Source of the DNA: Flavobacteriales bacterium UBA6772 | GTDB lineage: Bacteria > Bacteroidota > Bacteroidia > Flavobacteriales > UBA7430 | Assembly (NCBI GenBank): GCA_905182215.1 | Contig: CAJJAI010000062.1 | Location: forward strand, 1-37,086 | Direction: 5' to 3' | Length of the DNA: 37,086 bases | Shown here: in pieces, positions 28,332 through 35,438 of the stretch | How positions within the stretch are numbered: the stretch's first letter is position 1 | How the letters are laid out: every line of letters begins with the position of its first letter | Notes under the pieces: generated by a model | What the model was told of the DNA's origin: nothing | Seen by the model: the letters and a program-made list of their open reading frames with translations, nothing else | Database searches by the model: none | Program-made: the position numbers and the translations under genes

Positions 28332-28915
28332 TGATGAAAGTAGGTTTAACAGGAGGTATAGGAAGCGGTAAAACAACCGTTGCTCAAGTATTCAGTCACT
28401 TAGGTGTTTCTGTCTATTCTTCTGATGAGAGAGCGAAATCTATTATGATAAGCGATTCTGAATTAATGCTACAAATTAAAGCCGCTTTTGGTTCTGAAGC
28501 ATATATAAATGGTTCGCTCAATAGAACTTATATTGCGGCTAAAGTATTTTCGAATCAGTCAGAATTAAATAAGTTAAATGCAATTGTTCATCCTGCTTTA
28601 AAAAGAGATTTCGATTTGTGGTGTGCCCAACAAAAGGGAGTTTATATAGTAAAAGAGGCTGCTATACTTTTCGAAAGTAAAGCTCATATGGGCTTAGATA
28701 AAGTGATTTTGGTGACTGCGCCAGAAGAATTGAAAATCTCTCGAGTTTTAAATAGAGATTCTTCCACTCGTAAAGAAGTGCTTTCTAGAATGGATAAGCA
28801 GTGGTCGGATGTTGAAAAAAGAGTCTTAAGTGATTTTGAAATTCAAAACGACGAACAGCATTCGGTATTAAATCAAGTATTGGCCATTCACAAGTCTTTG
28901 TGTTTACTTATTTAA
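28331..28915 (+). CDS. coaE: Dephospho-CoA kinase
   Basis: 194 aa; MKVGLTGGIGSGKTTVAQVFSHLGVSVYSSDERAK; LNAIVHPALKRDFDLW. Confidence 0.96.
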   Translation: MMKVGLTGGIGSGKTTVAQVFSHLGVSVYSSDERAKSIMISDSELMLQIKAAFGSEAYINGSLNRTYIAAKVFSNQSELNKLNAIVHPALKRDFDLWCAQQKGVYIVKEAAILFESKAHMGLDKVILVTAPEELKISRVLNRDSSTRKEVLSRMDKQWSDVEKRVLSDFEIQNDEQHSVLNQVLAIHKSLCLLI

Positions 28916-28917
28916 TC

Positions 28918-29541
28918 TTAGTAGATTAAATCTAGATCTCCTTTTCCTTCTCTTATAATAAGGTATTCTCCATCATCGGTACAATCGACAACCGTAGAAG
29001 CTACATTTTCTCCATAACCTCCATCAATAACCATGTCTACAAGCGAACTGTATTTTTCGTAAATCAATTCTGGGTCAGTAGAATATTCTATTATATCGTC
29101 TTCGTCTTTAATAGATGTAGATACTATTGGGCTTTCAAGGGCTTTAACAATTTCTCGGGCTATGTTGTTATCGGGTATTCTAATACCTACAGTTTTCTTT
29201 TTATTGCTAAAAATTTTAGGAATTTTACCCGTAGCATTTAAAATTACCGTGTATGAACCAGGGAATACTCTTTTTAAAAACTTGTAAGTTTGAGTGCTCA
29301 CTTGTTTTGCATACACCGAAAGATGACTTAAGTCGTAACAGATAAAAGAGAAATGAGCGTCTTTTAGTTTTATCCCTTTTATTCGCGCTACTCTTTCGAG
29401 TGCTTTTTTATTGTTTATATCGCATCCTAGTGCATAAACGGTGTCGGTTGGGTAAATTATTACTCCCCCATTTTTTAAGCAGTTTACTACCGCTTCAATT
29501 TCTTTTTCATTTGGGTTCTCGTTGTAAATTCGCTTTAACAT
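28918..29541 (-). CDS. L-threonylcarbamoyladenylate synthase-like protein (Sua5/YciO/YrdC)
   Basis: 207 aa; LKNGGVIIYPTDTVYALGCDINNKKALERVARIKGI, FPGSYTVILNATGKIP, VGIRIPDNNIAREIVKALESPIVSTS. Confidence 0.93.
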   Translation of the reverse strand: MLKRIYNENPNEKEIEAVVNCLKNGGVIIYPTDTVYALGCDINNKKALERVARIKGIKLKDAHFSFICYDLSHLSVYAKQVSTQTYKFLKRVFPGSYTVILNATGKIPKIFSNKKKTVGIRIPDNNIAREIVKALESPIVSTSIKDEDDIIEYSTDPELIYEKYSSLVDMVIDGGYGENVASTVVDCTDDGEYLIIREGKGDLDLIY

Positions 29542-29597
29542 CTATAAATTTACTTTTGTGTAACTGCAATCTACAGCTTTTATTCTTGAGGTTTAAT

Positions 29598-32522
29598 CTA
29601 TGCTAATGCATTGTAAAGGATTTCTACAGGATGCAAAGCCTCCCTTTGGGTTCCGTCTTTAATTTGATGTCTACAACTCGTTCCGGGCGCACATATAATA
29701 GTACTTTCAGCTTCTTTTCTTACTGTAGGGAATAGAACTAATTCGCCAATTTTCATAGATATTTCGTAGTGTTCTTTTTCGTAACCAAAAGAGCCCGCCA
29801 TTCCGCAACATCCTGAAGGTATGAGTTGAACTTTGTAGTTTTTTGGCAGTCCTAATGCGATTTTTGAAGGAACTAAAGACGAGATTGCTTTTTGATGACA
29901 ATGACCATGTAGTCTAATACGTTCTTCTTTCTCTGTAAAGCTTGCAGCAGTAATTTTTCCAGCTTCAATTTCTCTAGCTAAAAACTCCTCTATGGTAAAT
30001 GTATATTTGGCTAAATACGAAGCGCTCTTTTGGTCTTCTACCAAATCTAAATACTCATCTCTAAGCGTTAAAATTGCAGAAGGCTCTAAACCAATTAATG
30101 GTTTTTCGGCAGAAACTAAATCAGCCAATAGGCTAACATTTTTTTTAGCAAGACTTTTTGCTTCTGCTAAGAATCCTTTAGAAATAAAGGTTCTTCCGCT
30201 TTCTTCATGTCTAGGGATTACCACTTTATAGCCTAAGTTGTTCAGTAGCTTAATACTTGTTATACCTATATGTGTGTCGTTGTAGTTGGTGAATTCATCG
30301 TTAAATAAATAGATTTCACCATTTATAAAGTCTCCTTTTTGAATTGTGTTTTTATACCACTTCGCTAAAGTTGTATCTTGTAGTAAAGGCATGTTTCTTT
30401 CTTTTGCCACGCCCATAAATTTCTTTGCGATTGCAGCGGAAATAGGGCTCTTCATAAAGAAGTTATACAGACCAGGGGCTAAGGCAGCTAATTGATTCGT
30501 TTTGGTGACATTAGCGAATAGTTTAGCTCTTAAAGGCGCGCCATTTACTTTGTAGTTTTGGTAGGTGTATTCGGCTTTTAGTTTAGCCATATCTACATTA
30601 GAGGGACATTCGGTTTTACAACCTTTACAAGAAATACAAAGGTCCATTACATCTTTAATTTCCTCGTTTTGGAAGGGGTTTTCTTGAGACGAATCACTCA
30701 GTACTTCACGTAATATGTTTGCTCTAGCTCGAGTAGTGTGCTTTTCTTCGCGTGTTGCCATATAACTTGGGCACATGGTCCCACCAGAAAGTTCTGTTTT
30801 TCTGCAGTCTCCAGAGCCATTACATTTTTCTGCAGCACGCAACATTCCCATATCTTTACTAAAGCTAAAAGCGGTGTCAAATTCTGGGGTAGTATAATTG
30901 GGCATATACCTCAAAAAAGTATTCATTGCTGGAGTCTCTACAATTTTACCGGGATTAAATATTCCTTTTGGATCCCATGTGTTTTTCAGGTCTTTACAAT
31001 GTTGGTAGTTTTTCTCTCCAATCATAAAAGGAATGTATTCTCCTCTTAATCTACCATCTCCATGTTCACCACTTAATGAGCCTTTGTATTCTTTTACTAA
31101 ATGAGCTATGTCTGTAGCTATTGTTTTAAAAAGCTGATTCCCTTCTTCCGTTTTTAAATCTATTATTGGACGAAGGTGTAGCTCTCCTGTTGCGGCATGC
31201 GCATAGTGTACACAAAACAGATTTCTCTTTTTTAATATTTCATTGAAGTCTTTTATAAATGCAGGTAAGTCGTTTACATCTACGGCAGTGTCTTCAATTA
31301 CGGCTACAGCTTTGGCATCTCCAGGGATGTTTGATAAAAGACCAAGCCCCGCTTTTCTAAGCGTCCAAACCTTTTTCATGTCTGTCCCTGTAACTACGGG
31401 GAAGTGATAGCCTAGTTTTGTTTTCTCAAAATTGACTAAACATTCGGCAATAACGGAGTCTAATTTTTCTTGCGATTCTTCTACAAACTCAATTACTAAA
31501 ATTGCTTTTGGATCGCCTTTTACAAAAAAACGGTTTTGTTCTTGTTCTTTATTTGCTTTGGTACAGTCTAAAATAAAGTGATCCATCAACTCGCATGCGG
31601 TAGGATTGAATTTTAGAGCTTCTAAATTTCCTAATAAGGCTTCGTTTATGGACTTGAAGTGTACACAAATAACTGATTGGAATTCTGTTGGAGTAGGAAC
31701 AAGATTCAATTTCAGTTCTGTAGTAAATGCGAGTGTTCCTTCGGAACCTGCCAATAGTTTACAAAAGTTAAATTCTTCTTCTGATTGCGTAAATGGACTT
31801 GTTTGTGAAAGTAAGTCTAATGCATAGCCTGTATTTCTACGAGGGATGCTTTTTTTAGGAAATTGACTTTCTATTTCAATTCTATTTTCTTCCACAGAAA
31901 ATAGGTTTTTTGCTTGTTTGTATATGTTGGTTTCTAAATCTGAAACAGTTCCTACACCATTTGCTTTGGCTTCAAATTCTGCATTCGTAAGTGCTTTGAA
32001 TTCGGTTTCGTTCCCATCTGCAAGAATTACTTTTATAGAAATTAAATGTTCTCTTGCAGAACCGTAAATCACCGATCGTGAACCACAGGAATTGTTTCCT
32101 ACCATTCCACCAATCATACATCTATTAGAAGTAGAGGTTTCTGGTCCGTAAAAAAGGCCGAAGTCTTTTAAATGAAGGTTGAGCTCATCGCGTATAACTC
32201 CAGGTTGTACAATTACATATCCTTCTTCTTTGTTGACTTCTATTATCTGACGAAATTCTTCTGATATATCTACTATGATTCCACTCCCTACAACTTGTCC
32301 AGCAAGAGAGGTTCCCGCAGCTCGTGGTATTATAGAAACACCTTCTGTATCTGCAAATTCAATTAGAGTAAGTAGATCCTCTTTTGTCTTAGGAATCGCT
32401 ACAGCTAATGGTATTTCTCTGTAAGCCGAGGCATCTGTAGCGTAGAGTTTACGCATAGTCTCGTCGAAATAAAACTTCCCTTCTAATTGCGCAGCTAACG
32501 CAGATAATTTACTCTTTGTCAT
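29598..32522 (-). CDS. Fused FAD-binding / 4Fe-4S oxidoreductase, YdiJ-like (candidate D-2-hydroxyglutarate or D-lactate dehydrogenase)
   Basis: 974 aa; FAD_binding_4 region IIPRAAGTSLAGQVVGSGIIVDIS; ferredoxin cysteines CNGSGDCRKTELSGGTMCPSYMATREEKHTTRARANILRE and CISCKGCKTECPSNVDMAKLKAE; C-terminal CCG-type motif PSGCCGMAGSFGYEKEHYEISMKIGE. Confidence 0.9.
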   Translation of the reverse strand: MTKSKLSALAAQLEGKFYFDETMRKLYATDASAYREIPLAVAIPKTKEDLLTLIEFADTEGVSIIPRAAGTSLAGQVVGSGIIVDISEEFRQIIEVNKEEGYVIVQPGVIRDELNLHLKDFGLFYGPETSTSNRCMIGGMVGNNSCGSRSVIYGSAREHLISIKVILADGNETEFKALTNAEFEAKANGVGTVSDLETNIYKQAKNLFSVEENRIEIESQFPKKSIPRRNTGYALDLLSQTSPFTQSEEEFNFCKLLAGSEGTLAFTTELKLNLVPTPTEFQSVICVHFKSINEALLGNLEALKFNPTACELMDHFILDCTKANKEQEQNRFFVKGDPKAILVIEFVEESQEKLDSVIAECLVNFEKTKLGYHFPVVTGTDMKKVWTLRKAGLGLLSNIPGDAKAVAVIEDTAVDVNDLPAFIKDFNEILKKRNLFCVHYAHAATGELHLRPIIDLKTEEGNQLFKTIATDIAHLVKEYKGSLSGEHGDGRLRGEYIPFMIGEKNYQHCKDLKNTWDPKGIFNPGKIVETPAMNTFLRYMPNYTTPEFDTAFSFSKDMGMLRAAEKCNGSGDCRKTELSGGTMCPSYMATREEKHTTRARANILREVLSDSSQENPFQNEEIKDVMDLCISCKGCKTECPSNVDMAKLKAEYTYQNYKVNGAPLRAKLFANVTKTNQLAALAPGLYNFFMKSPISAAIAKKFMGVAKERNMPLLQDTTLAKWYKNTIQKGDFINGEIYLFNDEFTNYNDTHIGITSIKLLNNLGYKVVIPRHEESGRTFISKGFLAEAKSLAKKNVSLLADLVSAEKPLIGLEPSAILTLRDEYLDLVEDQKSASYLAKYTFTIEEFLAREIEAGKITAASFTEKEERIRLHGHCHQKAISSLVPSKIALGLPKNYKVQLIPSGCCGMAGSFGYEKEHYEISMKIGELVLFPTVRKEAESTIICAPGTSCRHQIKDGTQREALHPVEILYNALA

Positions 32523-32549
32523 ATGTCAAAAATACAATTTACATTGTAC

Positions 32550-32580
32550 AAAAATAGGAGGCTAGGCCTCCTATTTTTAT
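32550..32580. terminator. Bidirectional terminator-like palindrome between the DUF1338 and YdiJ-like genes
   Basis: AAAAATAGGAGG-CTAG-CCTCCTATTTTT, near-perfect palindrome flanked by A/T tracts. Confidence 0.75.
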
Positions 32581-32594
32581 ATGAGTTGAATATT

Positions 32595-32640
32595 AAATTT
32601 AAGATTGAAAGTTCAAACATGAAATTCCAATCTTAAATTT
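32595..32640. repeat. Perfect 13-bp inverted repeat with 20-nt loop, just 3' of the DUF1338 gene
   Basis: AAATTTAAGATTG (32595-32607) and CAATCTTAAATTT (32628-32640). Confidence 0.85.
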
Positions 32641-32649
32641 TCAACGTAT

Positions 32650-33459
32650 TTATTGCTGTACTAAATCTGTACTTTCGAAAATCTTGTCTGCAGAAGCAGC
32701 TATGAAACCATTGTAGATCTCACCATTTTCAGATTTATAACGCCTAGCGAATTCATAGTAGCAAGTTGTTACTGTGTTTTTACCTTCAATGAAATCTATT
32801 TCTGTAGTATCTGCTAAAATACTCGATTGCTCTAGTAATTGCTCTGGTGTACCTTTAATTTCTCCACCAGAAGTATTCATTTTGAACCCCTTTTCTTTAA
32901 TGAATTCATTTACTTCCTCGAGTCCTTTAAACTGCTCAAATTGGTTTATGAAAACTGTAAAGTGGTTGGCACAGAAACCACAAATATACATCCATGCTGC
33001 ATATTCCGACTCTGCTCTTAGTGTTTCGTAAATAGTGTAAGAAGGTTGTCCCCAAACCCTACCTTTAAACAATAAGTCTTTATCTTCAAATACTGAATTA
33101 TCTACCGTGTCTAAAGTGTTTTTTATTAAGCGTTGCGCTTCTAAAGAAATTTCCTCTAGTTTTAATTCGCTAATAAAAATCTTAGGTGCTTTTGTATCTG
33201 TAGTATGCTGAAAGTGGCGAGCAAATAATTTCTTTGCTTTAAATTCGTATTCTCCACATGGTTCGTATCCAGCAGCCAAAAATGGTTTTGCTAAAACATC
33301 AATGTTTACTCTAGGATCGTTGAATGTTCTAATCGCGATATGATCGTTTTCAACTTCTCCTTCAACTCTGTTGTTGAATAAATCGTACACTTTTTTAGCG
33401 GAAGGGGTAATCTCAATATACCCTTCCCATAAACGTGCTAAAATTTCTTCTTTGTTCAT
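32650..33459 (-). CDS. DUF1338-family protein (2-oxoadipate dioxygenase/decarboxylase, HglS-like candidate)
   Basis: 269 aa; VENDHIAIRTFNDPRVNIDVLAKPFLAAGYEP (HxxxR), WMYICGFCANHFTVFINQFEQF, TVTTCYYEFARRYKSENGEIYNGFIAASADKIFESTD: DUF1338-like, with candidate metal ligands His, His, Glu. Confidence 0.8.
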   Translation of the reverse strand: MNKEEILARLWEGYIEITPSAKKVYDLFNNRVEGEVENDHIAIRTFNDPRVNIDVLAKPFLAAGYEPCGEYEFKAKKLFARHFQHTTDTKAPKIFISELKLEEISLEAQRLIKNTLDTVDNSVFEDKDLLFKGRVWGQPSYTIYETLRAESEYAAWMYICGFCANHFTVFINQFEQFKGLEEVNEFIKEKGFKMNTSGGEIKGTPEQLLEQSSILADTTEIDFIEGKNTVTTCYYEFARRYKSENGEIYNGFIAASADKIFESTDLVQQ

Positions 33460-33566
33460 CTTAGATGTTTTTAATTTATCTGGTGCAAAAATAGTTAGAT
33501 TGATTCTTGTTTAGTATTAAATTAAAGTAAATTATTTGTAAAGTGTTTATTTTGTGTTTATATGAT

Positions 33567-33574
33567 TATATTTG
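33567..33574 (+). promoter_or_regulatory. Candidate -7 element (TATATTTG) upstream of the Lrp regulator
   Basis: Exact TAnnTTTG match 39 nt before the ATG; no well-spaced -33 TTG seen. Confidence 0.4.
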
Positions 33575-33612
33575 GCTTGTATTTTATGATTTTAACTTAA
33601 AACAATGCTTGC

Positions 33613-34077
33613 ATGCAGTTAATTAACCAACTTGACTTTGTAGACAAAGAAATTTTAAGGCTTTTAAAGTCCGATTCTCGACAATCGTATGTAGAAATAG
33701 CAAAAGTGTTAAAGGTTTCTAACTCTTTGATACATCAGCGTATAGCTAAAATGAAAGAGAGTGGTTTGATGAAAAATGCTACTGTAACCTTAGATGAAAA
33801 ACGTTTGGGGTACAATGCCTGTTCTTTTACGGGTATTGTTTTAAAAGAGGCTCATTACGCTAAACAAGTTGTAGATGAGTTACAGAAAATACCCGAGGTG
33901 GTGGAATGTGATTTTGTTTCAGGGAAGTACGCAGTTTTCGTAAAGGTTTTTGCAGCCGACAACGAACATATGAGAGAGGTCTTGTACGAGAAAATCCATC
34001 AAATAGAAGGCGTTTCTGGAACTGATACTTTTATTTCTTTTGGAGCTCAGTTTAGCAGATCCGTACCTATTATTTAA
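33613..34077 (+). CDS. Lrp/AsnC-family transcriptional regulator
   Basis: 154 aa; LDFVDKEILRLLKSDSRQSYVEIAKVLKVSNSLIHQRIAKMKESGLMKNATVTLDEKRLGY plus RAM-like C-terminal domain. Confidence 0.95.
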   Translation: MQLINQLDFVDKEILRLLKSDSRQSYVEIAKVLKVSNSLIHQRIAKMKESGLMKNATVTLDEKRLGYNACSFTGIVLKEAHYAKQVVDELQKIPEVVECDFVSGKYAVFVKVFAADNEHMREVLYEKIHQIEGVSGTDTFISFGAQFSRSVPII

Positions 34078-34155
34078 GTCAGTGGTTTATTTTGTAAATC
34101 GAAGGTGGAGAAAACCATCAAATAGTATTATTTTCGTTGAATTACTAAGAGAAAT

Positions 34156-34932
34156 ATGAAACACGTATTTTACAAATACCAAGGAGCTGGAAATGATTTT
34201 GTGATGCTAGACAATCGCACAAATCCTATTACTTTGACTAATTCTCAAATAGCACTCATCTGCGATCGTAGATTTGGAGTGGGTGCCGATGGTTTAATTC
34301 TATTAGAGAATTCTGAAGTCTCTGATTTTAAAATGGTTTATTTTAATTCTGACGGTGCTTTGGGCTCTATGTGTGGTAATGGCGGTAGATGTGCGGTCGC
34401 TTTTGCAAAAAGCTTACAACTATTTTCTGATTCCTGTGTTTTCGAAGCTTTTGATGGATTGCATAATGCAGCTGTCTTAGCAAATGGTACTATATCACTT
34501 GGAATGTCTGATGTTACAGAGGTTTCTCTCCACAATAAAAACTATTTATTAGACACGGGTTCTCCGCATCTTGTTTGTTTTGTAGATGATGTAAAACGGG
34601 TTTCTATTAAGGAAGAAGGAGCCAAAACCCGATATTCTGAAGCTTTTATTAAGGAAGGTGTAAACGTGAATTTTGTTGAAATTAAAAATGGCTCTCTTAT
34701 AATAAGAACCTACGAAAGAGGCGTGGAAGATGAAACCTTAGCATGCGGTACAGGAGCAACGGCTACTGCAATTGCAGCTTTTGAAGCTGGATTAATCAAA
34801 AGTAGTTCTGTTAAATTAGTAGCTCTAGGAGGTGATTTAGAGGTGAGCTTTAAGAAAGTGGAGACCACTTATACTGACATAAAATTAATTGGAGCAGCAG
34901 AATTCGTTTTTAAAGGAAATATACATGTCTGA
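34156..34932 (+). CDS. dapF: Diaminopimelate epimerase
   Basis: 258 aa; FYKYQGAGNDFVMLDNR, MCGNGGRCAVAFA, VEDETLACGTGATATAIAAF. Confidence 0.96.
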   Translation: MKHVFYKYQGAGNDFVMLDNRTNPITLTNSQIALICDRRFGVGADGLILLENSEVSDFKMVYFNSDGALGSMCGNGGRCAVAFAKSLQLFSDSCVFEAFDGLHNAAVLANGTISLGMSDVTEVSLHNKNYLLDTGSPHLVCFVDDVKRVSIKEEGAKTRYSEAFIKEGVNVNFVEIKNGSLIIRTYERGVEDETLACGTGATATAIAAFEAGLIKSSSVKLVALGGDLEVSFKKVETTYTDIKLIGAAEFVFKGNIHV

Positions 34933-35437
34933 TTTTAAGTTAAAATATAGAGCACTAGAACCAGAAGACGTTACCATGCTTTTTAAATGGGAAAACGATT
35001 TGGAAATAAACGAGGTGAGCTTGTCTAAAGTGCCTTTTTCAAAATACATTTTGGAGCAATACATTGCTCAAGCACATTTAGATATTCAGCAAGCCGGACA
35101 GTATAGGTTTGTGCTTGAAGATACTGAAGGAAACGCGGTAGGTTGTGTAGATCTATTCGACTACGATGCCATTGATAGAAGAGCCGCCATCGGAATCATT
35201 ATTGAAAAAAAATACAGATTGAAAGGTTACGCTGCAGAAGCAATTACATTAATGAAAGATTATGCCTTTAACCGAATTGGAATGCGTCAATTGCACTGTT
35301 CTGTAGGCGTTTCTAATGAAAAAAGTATACAGCTTTTCCGTTCAGCTGGATTTACCGAAATAGGAATTAGAAAAGACTGGTCGTTTAGAAATGGAGCCTT
35401 TCACGATGTGGTAGAATTTCAATTTATAAACAAATAA
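34925..35437 (+). CDS. GNAT-family N-acetyltransferase (RimJ/SpeG-like)
   Basis: Start reassigned to 34925 (MSDFKLKYRALEPEDV), 8-nt overlap with dapF; VGCVDLFDYDAIDRRAAIGIIIEKKYRLKGYAAEAITLMKDYAFNRIGMRQLHCSVGVSNEKSIQLFRSAGF. Confidence 0.9.
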   Translation: MSDFKLKYRALEPEDVTMLFKWENDLEINEVSLSKVPFSKYILEQYIAQAHLDIQQAGQYRFVLEDTEGNAVGCVDLFDYDAIDRRAAIGIIIEKKYRLKGYAAEAITLMKDYAFNRIGMRQLHCSVGVSNEKSIQLFRSAGFTEIGIRKDWSFRNGAFHDVVEFQFINK

Positions 35438-35438
35438 T

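Noticed and set aside
29707-29901. 64-aa minus-strand ORF in an alternate frame of the YdiJ-like gene
   Set aside because: The main frame is intact and conserved through this segment, so this is not a frameshift remnant.
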